Shown piece by piece: positions 25,167-35,636 of a DNA stretch of 64,000 bases. Each line of letters begins with the position of its first letter. Position 1 is the stretch's first letter. The notes beneath the pieces are model-generated. The model saw only the letters and a program-made list of their open reading frames with translations. It did no database searches and had not been told where the DNA came from. Origin of the DNA: Paenibacillus sp. MAHUQ-63 (GTDB taxonomy: Bacteria; Bacillota; Bacilli; Paenibacillales; NBRC-103111). Where the stretch lies: assembly GCF_028765165.1 (NCBI RefSeq), contig NZ_JARADB010000001.1, positions 1,364,001 to 1,428,000 of the forward strand, written 5' to 3'. A program made the position numbers and the translations under genes.

Positions 25167-26666
25167 TTAGAACATAGCAATATAAGCCACATTATCTTTA
25201 ATTATAATTTGGTCTGGACTAAAGAAATCCCAATTTTTATCTTTGAAATAATCATCATAGATATCTTTGTCAAATTCAGTAATTTGGTATGCCTTATTTG
25301 AAATGTTACTTATCAAAATTTTTGCTGTCCAATCAATAACCATTGCCCTTACGTTGAGATCGCCAAATCCCTTAATATCCTTATACATATATTTCGGATT
25401 TTTATCTTGAATAAATGAGAGTTTAGTTACTGTCGTGTTTAATTCTTTCTCTTTAACTTGTATTGTGTTTACAATCAATGTAGCCATTTCTTCATCAATC
25501 TTATTTGTTGCAATTTGATCGCTCTCAATTTGGGTGGTTGAAACAATAATTCTCATAAAAATAATAACTGATACTAATAATGTTATAGAGTGCATATTGT
25601 TATTGAAAGTCTTGGAAGAATCTTGAATGAATATTAATGAAATCAAAATTAAAAATCCAGGTAAAGCAGATATTACAGGTATAGTTCTTGGAACAGCCCA
25701 AACCGTAGCTGTTATTAAATGAGGCATAAAGGGCAAAATACAAATTAACATTACTATAAATGCAGAAATTAATAAGTTAAATGTAAGCTTTAATTTATTT
25801 TTTATTATTATTGATATAGATATTAGAATTAAAACTATCACACTAATCATAAAGAAATATTTTGGCAAGAGATAGTCATGATACAGCCAAATATTTTTTT
25901 GGATTTTTATAATAGTTATTATGTTGCTTATGATATTAATATTATTTTCTGCTCTATGTTCTATATTCCCAAAAAAATGAGGATGTATCACTTTCAAGTA
26001 TATTAAATTAATAATACAAGCAAATAAATAAATACTGGTAAAAATCACTATCCTTTTAAGCAGTATTATTATTGAATAATTTTTTTCAAGCAAATAAAAT
26101 ACTAGAACCAAGGGCAAAAATAAAGCTCCCCATCCTTGGTAAAGACATAAAGAGCAAGTTACAAGAACACATGACAATAAATACTTTGTTAGGGTTTGCT
26201 TCTCCGATACAATCCTTGCTGCTAATACATTCAATAAGACAGCCAGAGAACTAAATACTGCTAAATAAATGTGAGATAATAGTTCTATATTAAAAATATT
26301 ATTTGTAATTAACAGGGAGGCACAAATCAAAATAATAATCGCACTTTTTTTTTCTCTATTGTCAGGTAAGATTTTTGTAACTACTAATAAAGCTGATAAT
26401 GATAGAAAAACTTGTGCTATTATCATTAATAGCACTTGATGTTCCATCACTTTTATATTCAAGAATTTGAATAAGATTCCAAAAAAGACGATCAACGGTC
26501 TACCTAGGGAAGACTGGATATTAATCATCATTTCATCCTGGTTTTTCTCAACAAAATAGGCATCTAAAGAATAGTGATTTCCTAAAAATAAACTATTAAT
26601 AGTTAAACCTATTATCATTAAAGCCAGAAAAATTATAACATTATGATTTGTAAATTTTTTAGCCAA
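25167..26666 (-). CDS. Polytopic membrane glycosyltransferase (GtrC/Glucos_trans_II-like)
   Basis: 499-residue protein with roughly ten to twelve transmembrane helices and a C-terminal extracytoplasmic domain of about 110 residues. Near the N-terminus the loop after helix 1 carries acidic residues followed by SLGRPLIVFFGILFKF, resembling the Glucos_trans_II (GtrII) pattern. These proteins transfer a sugar from polyprenyl phosphate to a glycan on the outside. Very AT-rich coding. The start is TTG behind GGAGAGA. Context with GtrA- and GtrB-like proteins supports the call; sequence alone only shows a GT-C-like membrane protein. Confidence 0.65.
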   Translation of the reverse strand: MAKKFTNHNVIIFLALMIIGLTINSLFLGNHYSLDAYFVEKNQDEMMINIQSSLGRPLIVFFGILFKFLNIKVMEHQVLLMIIAQVFLSLSALLVVTKILPDNREKKSAIIILICASLLITNNIFNIELLSHIYLAVFSSLAVLLNVLAARIVSEKQTLTKYLLSCVLVTCSLCLYQGWGALFLPLVLVFYLLEKNYSIIILLKRIVIFTSIYLFACIINLIYLKVIHPHFFGNIEHRAENNINIISNIITIIKIQKNIWLYHDYLLPKYFFMISVIVLILISISIIIKNKLKLTFNLLISAFIVMLICILPFMPHLITATVWAVPRTIPVISALPGFLILISLIFIQDSSKTFNNNMHSITLLVSVIIFMRIIVSTTQIESDQIATNKIDEEMATLIVNTIQVKEKELNTTVTKLSFIQDKNPKYMYKDIKGFGDLNVRAMVIDWTAKILISNISNKAYQITEFDKDIYDDYFKDKNWDFFSPDQIIIKDNVAYIAMF

Positions 26667-26719
26667 TTACATCTCTCCGTTCAAAACATTTACTTATGTT
26701 AACTGAGCATTCTATGATC

Positions 26720-27262
26720 TTAAACGATCTCTGCTTCCTTCAGCAAAGGATGTTTTTTGTCCTTTTCTGATAATATAGGATTAGTAGTAGGCCAATCAAT
26801 AGAAAGTTTAGGATCATTCCATAAGATGCCGCGGTCATGTTCAGGTGAATAGTACTCATCCACCTTATATAGGACTTGTGTATTTTCTACGATTGAACAG
26901 AAACCGTGAGCAAATCCTTTAGGTACGAGAATTTGGCGTTTATTATCTGAGCTAAGAATTGTTCCTAACCATTGCCCAAATGTAGGCGAATCTTTACGAA
27001 TGTCTACCACCACATCATATATTGCACCTGATACGACCTGAACTAATTTAGTCTGGGCCTTAGGACTTAATTGATAATGTAAGCCTCTTAACACACCAGC
27101 CTGCAAAGATAGGGAATGATTATCTTGAACAAAATTGTAATTCATACCTAATTTAGAGAAATTATTTCTATTATAACTTTCCATAAAAAATCCACGATTG
27201 TCGCTATGAACTTTTGGCTCAAGGAAATATAGTCCTTCAAGTTTCGTACCAATTATTTTCAT
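26720..27262 (-). CDS. rfbC: dTDP-4-dehydrorhamnose 3,5-epimerase
   Basis: 180 residues from ATG at 27262, chosen because GAGGTG lies five bases upstream; the frame extends to 27280 without a site. Cupin enzyme with the catalytic region SDNRGFFMES, GVLRGLHYQ (active-site His) and LVPKGFAHGFC. It acts between RfbB and RfbD. It directly follows rfbA, while rfbB and rfbD lie 7.5 kb further on next to a decayed rfbC fragment. Confidence 0.96.
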   Translation of the reverse strand: MKIIGTKLEGLYFLEPKVHSDNRGFFMESYNRNNFSKLGMNYNFVQDNHSLSLQAGVLRGLHYQLSPKAQTKLVQVVSGAIYDVVVDIRKDSPTFGQWLGTILSSDNKRQILVPKGFAHGFCSIVENTQVLYKVDEYYSPEHDRGILWNDPKLSIDWPTTNPILSEKDKKHPLLKEAEIV

Positions 27263-27283
27263 AAAACACCTCGAATGCACTAT

Positions 27284-28174
27284 TTAGAGATTCTCTTTAT
27301 GTGAAATCTGAGTATTAGCTATTTCCAAGAGGTATTGACCGTACTCATTTTTTTTCATAGAGTCTGCTAACTCGATTAATTGACCTTTGCTGATATAACC
27401 CATGTTATAAGCAATTTCCTCGAGACAAGCAACTTTTAGCCCTTGCCTCTTTTCAATTGTTTCGATATAGTGCGAAGCCTGAAGCAGAGATTCATGGGTA
27501 CCGGTGTCTAACCAAGCAAATCCACGACCTAAAAGTTCCACATTTAATTTTTTTCTATTTAAGTATTCGAGATTCACATCGGTAATTTCCAACTCGCCTC
27601 TTTTTGAAGGCTTAAGATTTTTAGCTATTTCTATAACATCTTTATCATAAAAATAAAGACCGGTTACTGCGTAATCAGACTTTGGTCTCTCAGGTTTTTC
27701 TTCTATAGAAATCACTTTTTGGTTTTCATCAAATTCAACTACACCGAATCGCGCTGCATCCTTAACTCGATAACCAAATATGGTTGCTCCATCTTTTCGA
27801 TGACTTGCATTTTTTAGCATTGCTGTAAACCCCATACCATAAAAAATATTATCCCCTAAAATCAAGGCTACGTTATCTTCACCGATAAACTCTTCACCAA
27901 TAATAAAAGCTTGCGCCAAACCATCCGGTGAAGGTTGAATTGCATAAGAGATATCAAGACCAAGTTCTTCGCCTGATCCAAGCAGCTGCTGAAATCGAGG
28001 TGTGTCAATTGGCGTAGAAATAATTAAAATTTCACGTATGCCTGCGAGCATGAGCACTGATAAAGGGTAATAAATCATTGGTTTATCATAAATCGGAAGT
28101 AGTTGTTTTGAAATAGTTTTAGTAAGTGGGTATAATCGCGTACCACTTCCCCCAGCAAGTACAATCCCTTTCAT
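27284..28174 (-). CDS. rfbA: Glucose-1-phosphate thymidylyltransferase
   Basis: 296 residues. The signature [20 protein letters not shown] binds the nucleotide, with ILGDNIFYG as metal/product site and [14 protein letters not shown] near the C-terminus. It makes dTDP-glucose for rhamnose. It overlaps the upstream epimerase gene by four bases (ATGA). Confidence 0.97.
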   Translation of the reverse strand: MKGIVLAGGSGTRLYPLTKTISKQLLPIYDKPMIYYPLSVLMLAGIREILIISTPIDTPRFQQLLGSGEELGLDISYAIQPSPDGLAQAFIIGEEFIGEDNVALILGDNIFYGMGFTAMLKNASHRKDGATIFGYRVKDAARFGVVEFDENQKVISIEEKPERPKSDYAVTGLYFYDKDVIEIAKNLKPSKRGELEITDVNLEYLNRKKLNVELLGRGFAWLDTGTHESLLQASHYIETIEKRQGLKVACLEEIAYNMGYISKGQLIELADSMKKNEYGQYLLEIANTQISHKENL

Positions 28175-29115
28175 TGTCCTACCCCTTTACAAGACTTTAT
28201 TGATTCTATAATATCCTTTATTCCAAGATCCAAAGAGAACTTGGGATGGAATCCAAACTCTCTCTGTGCCTTTGAAATATCAAGCACGTTATATGAAACA
28301 TCAATATTTCTTTTTTCTTGGAAACTAATGTTAGCTTCCAAGCCAATATTATATTCAAGCTTACGAACCAACTCTAGTAAACCGGTCCCAATACCTGTAC
28401 CAATATTAAATATTGGCTCAATGCCGTTCTTTGTTTGATATTGCAATGCCATCACAACAGCTGCCGAAATATCATCCACATGAATGTAGTCTCTTATAAT
28501 ATCGCCTTTACCAAAGATGATAATTTCATCACGGCTAAGAATTTTATCGATAAAAGTTGAAACCGCTCCTACCTTTTTGGCTATGTTTTGACCTAATCCA
28601 TATGGATTAGATATTCTTAAGATTATATTATCCATACCATATAGATGATTGTACATAATTAACATTTTTTCAATTGTTAATTTTGATATGCCATAATGAT
28701 TGATCGGGTAATTTTGACTTTCTTCACTTACTGGCGAATTTGATGTATTTCCATATACAGTTCCTCCAGAAGAAAAGAAAACAATTTTCTTAACACCCGC
28801 ACTTCTACTAGATTCTACCATTTGCAATGTCTTCAGCACGTCATTTTCATAGGAGGAGTAGATATTATTCATTGAAGTGGCCGGAAGACTGCCACTAATT
28901 AGATGCAAGACGACATCTTGTCCATTCAGCAATTCAATGAAATTATTTTCTTCAAAGAAATTACCCTCGATATAATTCACACCATGAATCTGGTGTTTCT
29001 TGTGTAAATTACGATCATAAACAGTAATCTGATGCCCTTCTTTGATTAAACTCGGTATCAGGTTAGCACCTATAAAGCCGCCGCCTCCAAATAATAGGCA
29101 TCTACTATTTTTCAT
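28171..29115 (-). CDS. NAD-dependent sugar epimerase/dehydratase
   Basis: About 314 residues from ATG at 29115, which has AGGGTGA six bases upstream; a GTG six bases earlier is unlikely. Extended SDR with [15 protein letters not shown], catalytic Y-x3-K in YGISKLT, and [15 protein letters not shown]. It belongs to the UDP-glucose 4-epimerase-like group; the substrate is unknown. Most similar in layout to the SDR at 13021 and probably supplies another precursor for the glycan. Confidence 0.83.
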   Translation of the reverse strand: MKNSRCLLFGGGGFIGANLIPSLIKEGHQITVYDRNLHKKHQIHGVNYIEGNFFEENNFIELLNGQDVVLHLISGSLPATSMNNIYSSYENDVLKTLQMVESSRSAGVKKIVFFSSGGTVYGNTSNSPVSEESQNYPINHYGISKLTIEKMLIMYNHLYGMDNIILRISNPYGLGQNIAKKVGAVSTFIDKILSRDEIIIFGKGDIIRDYIHVDDISAAVVMALQYQTKNGIEPIFNIGTGIGTGLLELVRKLEYNIGLEANISFQEKRNIDVSYNVLDISKAQREFGFHPKFSLDLGIKDIIESIKSCKGVGQ

Positions 29116-29132
29116 TTCCACTCACCCTTATT

Positions 29133-31490
29133 CTACTTTCTCAAAAAAAGATTTCTTATTTTCCTTGCAATCTTTCCTGATTGAGTATTATCCATAAAAA
29201 GCCTGTATTTTTGAACTAACTTCCAAGAACGCATTTCGTATATCCTATTGAGCTCTTGAATAGCAATAGTATTACTAATATCTCCGCTAATGGGTTGTAT
29301 GTGTTGTGATTCACTTATATTTTTTTTATATAACTCTTCAAAATATACTCTTGCATTCCAAATCTGTTCCGATTCCAGATCTTTACTTAGATACTCATGA
29401 TATATAGTCAAATAATCATCAACTAAATTTGGCATCATCTGGATAGAATTCGATATCTCAGCACGCTTTGCATTTCCTTTACCAGTTGCCCATGCACGAA
29501 ACTCTTCTTCAAATTGCTGAACCATTTGATTCTTGGTAAAATTATTGATAATATGCGTTCGGCAGTTACTTTTTATTTGACTTAAATCTTCGGAATTCAA
29601 GATAGTTTCAAGTGCATCTACATACTGCATTATTTCTTCTTTTTCAAATTGCCGATTATCTAAGTCAGTTTCTTCATTCTGAAATACCTTTAGTATTCTG
29701 CCATTAGTAGTGTTTATAAGCTCTTTTTGCCCTCCTACATCAGAACTTATAACTGGAACTCCCATTGCCAAAGCTTCATAGGTTGTGAGACTAATGCCTT
29801 CTTTGATTGAACATATCAATGCAATATCGCTATCTTTATAGTAAGGACGCAGATCTTGCTGTCTTCCTACCATATATACTGTCTTTTCTAATTTTTCTTT
29901 CTTTATTCTATCTATTAGTTCATCATATTGCGGTCCGTCCCCCACAACAAGAAAAGCGACATCCGGCATTTTTCTTCTTAGTTCTTTTGCAATCTCTACC
30001 ATTAAAAAAGGACGCTTCTGTGGATGCATTCGGCATGAGAAAAGCACTATCTTTCTATGGTTTTCTATATTTAACTGTTTTCGAATTTGTCCTTCTTCGA
30101 TTATTTGAGGGTCAAATACATCAGAGTCAACGCCTGTATATATAGTTTCAACGTCCTCTTCATTTTTGCCGAAATGTTGAATCAGGACATTCTTCAAGTG
30201 ACCTGTGCTGACATAGGTTTTTTCAATAATATCTCCAACAGCTCTCGATGTTCTTGCATAACCCCCTGAGCGCCAATACCACTCTTCCATATGAATCAAA
30301 TCCACTATTTTCAATTCTGGGAATTCTTTCCTTAGCCATGGCACCAAATAGTATCCATAGTAGCTATTAGATAAGAAAAGAACATCAATCTTTCTAGATT
30401 TTATAAAATAATGGATAAATGCACTCCATTGGTCTACATCCAAGAAAGTGGTAAGGTCAAAAACATCCGTTACATTCTCCTCAAATCGCTGTCTCCAAGC
30501 AGAAGCAGCAGGATTTGTTGTGATAATGGATACTTCAAACTCCTCTTTTTTAATCCTTGATACAATATCTAAATTTACCGCATCAGCCCCACCCATTTCC
30601 ATATGAGGTAAAAGCATAAGTACTTTCATCTTCCCGTCATTGAAGATTGGCGGTCTGTCCCATTCCCATTTCTTTGGTTGTGCAAAATTTGCAGCTTTAA
30701 ATCGCGGGTATTCAATTGCTTGCAAGTTCGTATCTACTTTCTTCGCTGCACTTTCAATTACTTGCCTTGATCTAGCCTGAATATCTTTATCCGTTTTAAC
30801 TATACCAAGAACACCTTGATCCGTTCGTCTATACCAAAAGCCATACCAACCCATGTGAACCGGTATTTTCCTTTGGCCCATTAATTTTAACCATAAATTC
30901 CAGTCTTCATTATAGTGTTTCTCAGATTCATTATATAGCCCTACATCTAATAAGGCTTGTTTTCTTATGCCAGCAGTACATGTTAAAAAATTTTCTTTTA
31001 TTAAATTTTGAGTGATAAAAGGCTTTTTCCATAAATATTCTTGTTCAAAAAAACCTATGCAGTCCGTATAACTCCAACTGGCATCGGGGTTTGTATATAA
31101 CGACCAATAAATACATTCAATATATGTAGGTTCGATTAAATCATCAGCATCTAAAGGAATAATGATATCTGTGCAAGATTTTTTTATACCAAAATTTCTA
31201 GCAGAGGATATCCCACCATTTTCTTTTTCAAACACACTGATTCTAGAATCTAGCTTCTCTATAGTCTTCAATACATCCAAATCATTTGTATTCGTACTGC
31301 CGTCATTAACAATAATCCATTCGAAATAAGGGAACGTCTGATTTAATATACAATTGATTGTTTCTTGAAAATATTTCCCTGAATTATAGAAAGGCGTAAT
31401 AATGCTTACTAAAGGTTTTCCGCTATTTATTACAACGCGTTTGAGCCGCGAGCTCCCGGGTATTTTATTGAAGTCAAAGTCATTAAACAA
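29133..31490 (-). CDS. Bifunctional GT2-GT4 glycosyltransferase
   Basis: 785 residues. The first 260 form a GT2 domain (PLVSIITPFYNSGKYFQETI, PLDADDLIEPTYIE, NEDWNLWLKLM). Residues about 290-640 form a GT4 domain (MLLPHMEMGGADAVNLD at the N-lobe, FSCRMHPQKRP, and EGISLTTYEALAMGVPVISS with the E-x7-E motif). The last 140 residues are helical. It is a close paralogue, in order and motifs, of the protein at 39100. Two transferase activities in one chain suggest it builds a repeat or adaptor. Donors are unknown; Kdo, rhamnose and dideoxyhexose are candidates. Confidence 0.88.
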   Translation of the reverse strand: MFNDFDFNKIPGSSRLKRVVINSGKPLVSIITPFYNSGKYFQETINCILNQTFPYFEWIIVNDGSTNTNDLDVLKTIEKLDSRISVFEKENGGISSARNFGIKKSCTDIIIPLDADDLIEPTYIECIYWSLYTNPDASWSYTDCIGFFEQEYLWKKPFITQNLIKENFLTCTAGIRKQALLDVGLYNESEKHYNEDWNLWLKLMGQRKIPVHMGWYGFWYRRTDQGVLGIVKTDKDIQARSRQVIESAAKKVDTNLQAIEYPRFKAANFAQPKKWEWDRPPIFNDGKMKVLMLLPHMEMGGADAVNLDIVSRIKKEEFEVSIITTNPAASAWRQRFEENVTDVFDLTTFLDVDQWSAFIHYFIKSRKIDVLFLSNSYYGYYLVPWLRKEFPELKIVDLIHMEEWYWRSGGYARTSRAVGDIIEKTYVSTGHLKNVLIQHFGKNEEDVETIYTGVDSDVFDPQIIEEGQIRKQLNIENHRKIVLFSCRMHPQKRPFLMVEIAKELRRKMPDVAFLVVGDGPQYDELIDRIKKEKLEKTVYMVGRQQDLRPYYKDSDIALICSIKEGISLTTYEALAMGVPVISSDVGGQKELINTTNGRILKVFQNEETDLDNRQFEKEEIMQYVDALETILNSEDLSQIKSNCRTHIINNFTKNQMVQQFEEEFRAWATGKGNAKRAEISNSIQMMPNLVDDYLTIYHEYLSKDLESEQIWNARVYFEELYKKNISESQHIQPISGDISNTIAIQELNRIYEMRSWKLVQKYRLFMDNTQSGKIARKIRNLFLRK

Positions 31491-31520
31491 ATAGAGACCT
31501 CCCTATATATTTTTGCAGCC

Positions 31521-32471
31521 CTATAGAATTTGAAGAATTTGATGTAAATGGATGATTCCAGTTATTTCCCTGGATGAGTTAACTACTGGTAGAACAGTAA
31601 TCTTTTTCATTTCCATTATTTCAAGAGCCTTGATAACTTCCTTCGACTCTTCAATGGTTGTAGGTGTTCTCGTCATAATTTCGCTAGCATTTAAACTCCA
31701 AACTTCATTGTTCTTTTCTAAAGATCTTCTTATATCTCCATCTGTAATGATCCCCAAAATATTTAACTCATTGGTAACTAATGTAGCGCCTAATCCTTTT
31801 TTGGATATTTCAAAAATTGCGTCCTGTACAGTACTTTCCAAATAAACTACAGGAATGCTTGAGGTAGTTTTCATTATATCTTTTACTTTAAGACTTAAGC
31901 GTTTGCCAATAGAACCGGCAGGATGATTGATAGAAAAATCCTCTTTATTGAATTTTTTTAATTGCATGATCGTTATCGCAATCGCATCTCCAAGCGCAAG
32001 CATCGCCGTTGTACTAACCGAAGGTACTAAATAAAACGGATCCGCTTCTTTAAGCGGTGGGATGGTAATGACTATATCTGCAGCTCTACTAATGCTTGAA
32101 TCAATTTTTGCAGTGATAACAACTAGCTTACAAGATATTTCTTTCACAGGGGGAATTAAATGAATAAGCTCTTCACTTTCTCCGCTATTTGAAAGCATTA
32201 TTAGCAAATCTTCAGCTTTAAGGTTTCCAATATCACCATGAACAGCCTCAACGGGATGGAGAAAGTAACTAGAAACGCTAAGACTAGACATTGTTGCCGA
32301 TATTTTACGTGCGATGATTCCCGATTTTCCAACACCTGTAAGGACAATTTTCCCTTTACAAATTAAAATTTCATCTATTATTGGATCCAAATCGACATAT
32401 TGAATAGTTTCAAGAATTCCTCTTGCTTCAGCTTCCATTACTTGTGAAAAAAAATTTTTATACTTACTCAT
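31521..32471 (-). CDS. kdsD: Arabinose-5-phosphate isomerase (KdsD/KpsF-like)
   Basis: 316 residues: a SIS sugar isomerase domain (about 30-170, with LTGVGKSGIIARKISATMSS and MLSNSGESEELIHLIPP) followed by two CBS domains (KVKDIMKT.., ASEIMTRTPTTIEES). It interconverts ribulose 5-phosphate and arabinose 5-phosphate, the first step to Kdo. It overlaps kdsA by four bases, which fixes the pathway. Confidence 0.93.
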   Translation of the reverse strand: MSKYKNFFSQVMEAEARGILETIQYVDLDPIIDEILICKGKIVLTGVGKSGIIARKISATMSSLSVSSYFLHPVEAVHGDIGNLKAEDLLIMLSNSGESEELIHLIPPVKEISCKLVVITAKIDSSISRAADIVITIPPLKEADPFYLVPSVSTTAMLALGDAIAITIMQLKKFNKEDFSINHPAGSIGKRLSLKVKDIMKTTSSIPVVYLESTVQDAIFEISKKGLGATLVTNELNILGIITDGDIRRSLEKNNEVWSLNASEIMTRTPTTIEESKEVIKALEIMEMKKITVLPVVNSSREITGIIHLHQILQIL

Positions 32472-33256
32472 TTTTTTTGACCTTGCTGTATTTTGTGAAT
32501 GGCGATTACATCTTTAAGAAGAGGTTCGACATCTTTTAAATGAAGTGTATTGGGGCCATCGGAAAGTGCTTGATCTGGATTTGGATGAACCTCCATGAAA
32601 ATAGCATCCACGCCACACGCGGCGGCAGCTCTAGCCAGGTAAGGTACGAATTCTCTCTGTCCGGAAGATTTGTCTCCCGAACCTCCTGGCAACTGAACAC
32701 TATGTGTTGCATCGAATACAACCGGGTAACCGAATTCCTGCATAATGACTAAAGAACGATAATCAACGACAAGATTATTATATCCAAAAGTTGTACCTCT
32801 TTCAGTTATCCATAAATTCCTATTTACACTAGCAACTTTATCAACCACATTTTTCATATCCCACGGTGCTAGAAATTGACCTTTTTTGATATTAATAATT
32901 TTATTTGTTGATGCTGCTTTTAGTAATAAATCAGTTTGTCTGCTTAGAAATGCGGGAATTTGAATAACATCTAACACTTCGGCAGCCGGGTCTACTTCAG
33001 AGACATCATGAACATCTGATAGAATGCTTAATCCGGTAGTCGATTTAACCTTTGCTAATATATCTAATCCATATTTCATTCCATTCCCACGAAAACTGTG
33101 AATCGATGACCTGTTAGCTTTATCATATGATGCTTTGAAAGTAATGTTAATGTTTAAATTCATTGATATTTTTTTTAGTTCCTGCGCAATTTCTAGCGTC
33201 AGTCCTTCATCTTCAACAACACATGGTCCAGCTATAAGGAAAATATCCTTTTCCAT
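32468..33256 (-). CDS. kdsA: 3-deoxy-8-phosphooctulonate synthase
   Basis: 262 residues from ATG at 33256, preceded by AAGGTGG; the frame opens earlier at 33280 without a site. TIM-barrel enzyme condensing phosphoenolpyruvate with arabinose 5-phosphate. Motifs: LIAGPCVVED, ASYDKANRSSIHSFRG, VWITERGTTFGYNNLVVD in the form LWITERGTTFGYNN, and FDATHSVQLPGG. These are KdsA rather than NeuB or DAHP-synthase motifs. NeuB-like nonulosonate synthesis is therefore unlikely. Confidence 0.96.
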   Translation of the reverse strand: MEKDIFLIAGPCVVEDEGLTLEIAQELKKISMNLNINITFKASYDKANRSSIHSFRGNGMKYGLDILAKVKSTTGLSILSDVHDVSEVDPAAEVLDVIQIPAFLSRQTDLLLKAASTNKIINIKKGQFLAPWDMKNVVDKVASVNRNLWITERGTTFGYNNLVVDYRSLVIMQEFGYPVVFDATHSVQLPGGSGDKSSGQREFVPYLARAAAACGVDAIFMEVHPNPDQALSDGPNTLHLKDVEPLLKDVIAIHKIQQGQKK

Positions 33257-33293
33257 TAAATCCACCTTATTTCTTATCAAAATTAGAATCAGA

Positions 33294-35636
33294 CTAAATA
33301 TTTTTTAATTTTTCAATCTCAGCTTCTTTTTCTTTTAACAATTCTTCATATTCAATCAGCTTAGACTCAATCCACTTCTTTCCATTCTCTAATTGCTTGG
33401 TCCATTCAATCTGTTCTAGAAGAATTTTTTCCTTTTCTTTCAATGAATTTTCTAAATAATCTACTTTGTCGGATAACCAATCTTTAGATTTTTGCAGCTC
33501 ATCTATCCACGTTTTGAGAGATGTACTGTCTTCTTTCCATTTTTCGTTTTCCTTCTCCAAATTTTCAATGTGTTCTTGGGCCCATATTCTTGATTCTTCG
33601 ACCCTTGATGCCCAAGCGCCAACTTTCTGAGAGTTTTTATCAACATTCTGTAATAATTCTACTTGTTTTTGGAACCACTTTTTTTGAGCTAGTTCTGAAA
33701 ACTCGTTGATTGCTTGGTAATCTGAAGGTCTTCTAAACTTCCCTTTGGTTGTTAGCCATAGCGCATATGCAGCTTGGCTTGCAATATCAAGCACCATATT
33801 AGCTTCTTTGAGCCCAAAAGTCAGCGGTTCTTCAATACAACCTATCCATTCGTTAATATCAACTTTAAGACATTTATCCGCTTCAGCAATAACTCGCTTC
33901 CACCATTTTCTTGCTTCAGGAAAGTCTTTTTGAATCGAATATAAATTTCCAACAATGAAACCAGCACTCACTATTTTCGTTGCCAAAGTTGGGGAGTATT
34001 TCAAATAATTTGACTCATAACATGTCTTATAAGTCTCCATAGCAAGAACCTGCTTGCCGCTTTGTAAGTACATGGTAGCTAACACGTATAAACAAGAAAT
34101 GTTCCATCTTAATTCCATACCTGTAGTAGGATTTTTAGAAACATACTCTTTTAATTTTTGAATAGTTTCTTTAAATTCAGGATCAGTACAATTATATTTC
34201 TCTAACATTTTATATCCTTGTACACAAAGAGCCGCACCATAATCCGCCGTATTTTTGTCCGCACGGACAAGAACATCAGCTATAATCTCTCTAATTAATT
34301 GTTCGGAAGAAGCCCTATAACCGATTGAAACCAGAGAATGTTGGATCCAAGGAAAGTTATACTGTTGATTATAATCATATGAATTACGAGATAGATTATC
34401 GGGTCTTTTTTCTTCTGTCCAGAGCACAGTTTCTTTGTAGGCAGGCTGCTGAACAACTGGATTTTTCATTCCGACGACGATCCACCATTCAGCTTCATCA
34501 GACATATCTTCACTATTGTACCAAGCCCTAGCTGAATCTGTATGTTTCATTCCACCGCCGGCTATTTGACCAAATACTCTTTCCACCATGAAATAGCGTT
34601 TAGCTAATTCTAGTATGGATTTCCTATTAAATACTTGCAGGTGGTACGGATTGGGATCATTTCCATGTTCATCAACCCATTCGTTCGGAACAGATAGGAT
34701 TATCCTTCCGCCAGGTTTCAGCAACCTAGTTATTCTTTCAAAGAATGCTCCAGGATCTTCTAAGTGTTCCACGGTTTCCATTGAAACTACTAGATCTAAG
34801 CTTTCAGGTTCAATGAAAGATAAATTTTGGGCATCGTCTTGTACAAAAAGTAATCCTTCCCGATGTTGAGTATAATTTTTTGTTGAGTAATTTATTGAAT
34901 ATGTAGAATTATCAACACCAATAACTTTTTGAGCTAAAGAGCCATCCCATAGTACAGCCGCGCCATAACCAAGCCCGCATGCTACATCTAAAATTACATC
35001 ATTAGGCCTTACAAATTGCAGAGCTTGAGTATACCTTGCGACATGTGCGTCTGAACGTCTACCCGATTCTCTTAACATATCCATGTGTAAAGAGCGTTCT
35101 TCAAGCAGATTTTCGGGCGTATATTGTTCAAAAGCTTCATGTGGAATCCTCTCGAAAATGAGTGAAAGTTTACCGCCTTCAAATTCAAAAGACTCATAAC
35201 CGATAAATTGTAGTAACAATGGATGTTTACGGAATCCACCTTGAAAGAAGAAGCGCTCCCAGTATGCTCTGTCTTTCGAACTAAATATTCTACAATAAAA
35301 GTATCTGGTTGCAACCTTATGCATAGTACGAACTAATTTCTCCAGATCTGTTTTTGACAGATTTACCAAAGATCCAATACAAACAATTGTTTCAAAAGTC
35401 TTATCTTCGAATTTGTTATCAAATAACTCAGAGAATGAACCCACTTCAACAGAGAACCCTCTTGAAAGCAAGTCCCTTTCTAAAAAATCAGCACTTTCTC
35501 CTAAAATTAAAATAGATCCAGTCCCACATAATTTAATGATTTCATCAGCAATATCGTGTGCCTTAGATTTCGAGTCGCAAATTATTCGGTTATAATCTTC
35601 AATTTCATCCAGATCATTAAGTACTGAATCATTCAC
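33294..35636 (-). CDS. Methyltransferase with TPR-like region and C-terminal coiled coil
   Basis: 780 residues. Residues 30-160 form a degenerate Rossmann-like domain (GSILILGESADFLERDLL). Residues about 205-330 are a class I SAM methyltransferase with ILDVACGLGYGAAVL, DDAQNLSF and LKPGGRIILSVPNEW. Then comes a helical TPR-like part (430-650) and a long charged coiled coil (about 655-780, many EKEK/WI-DEL heptads). The order methyltransferase plus coiled coil beside Wzm/Wzt recalls WbdD, which caps O-antigen chains and measures their length. GTG start, one-base overlap with the wzt stop (TAGTG). A capping role is inference. Confidence 0.75.
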   Translation of the reverse strand: MNDSVLNDLDEIEDYNRIICDSKSKAHDIADEIIKLCGTGSILILGESADFLERDLLSRGFSVEVGSFSELFDNKFEDKTFETIVCIGSLVNLSKTDLEKLVRTMHKVATRYFYCRIFSSKDRAYWERFFFQGGFRKHPLLLQFIGYESFEFEGGKLSLIFERIPHEAFEQYTPENLLEERSLHMDMLRESGRRSDAHVARYTQALQFVRPNDVILDVACGLGYGAAVLWDGSLAQKVIGVDNSTYSINYSTKNYTQHREGLLFVQDDAQNLSFIEPESLDLVVSMETVEHLEDPGAFFERITRLLKPGGRIILSVPNEWVDEHGNDPNPYHLQVFNRKSILELAKRYFMVERVFGQIAGGGMKHTDSARAWYNSEDMSDEAEWWIVVGMKNPVVQQPAYKETVLWTEEKRPDNLSRNSYDYNQQYNFPWIQHSLVSIGYRASSEQLIREIIADVLVRADKNTADYGAALCVQGYKMLEKYNCTDPEFKETIQKLKEYVSKNPTTGMELRWNISCLYVLATMYLQSGKQVLAMETYKTCYESNYLKYSPTLATKIVSAGFIVGNLYSIQKDFPEARKWWKRVIAEADKCLKVDINEWIGCIEEPLTFGLKEANMVLDIASQAAYALWLTTKGKFRRPSDYQAINEFSELAQKKWFQKQVELLQNVDKNSQKVGAWASRVEESRIWAQEHIENLEKENEKWKEDSTSLKTWIDELQKSKDWLSDKVDYLENSLKEKEKILLEQIEWTKQLENGKKWIESKLIEYEELLKEKEAEIEKLKNI

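Noticed and set aside
31521-33256. Sialic, legionaminic or pseudaminic acid synthesis
   Set aside because: The synthase has KdsA motifs rather than NeuB motifs, and no hydrolysing epimerase or aminotransferase for nonulosonates is present.
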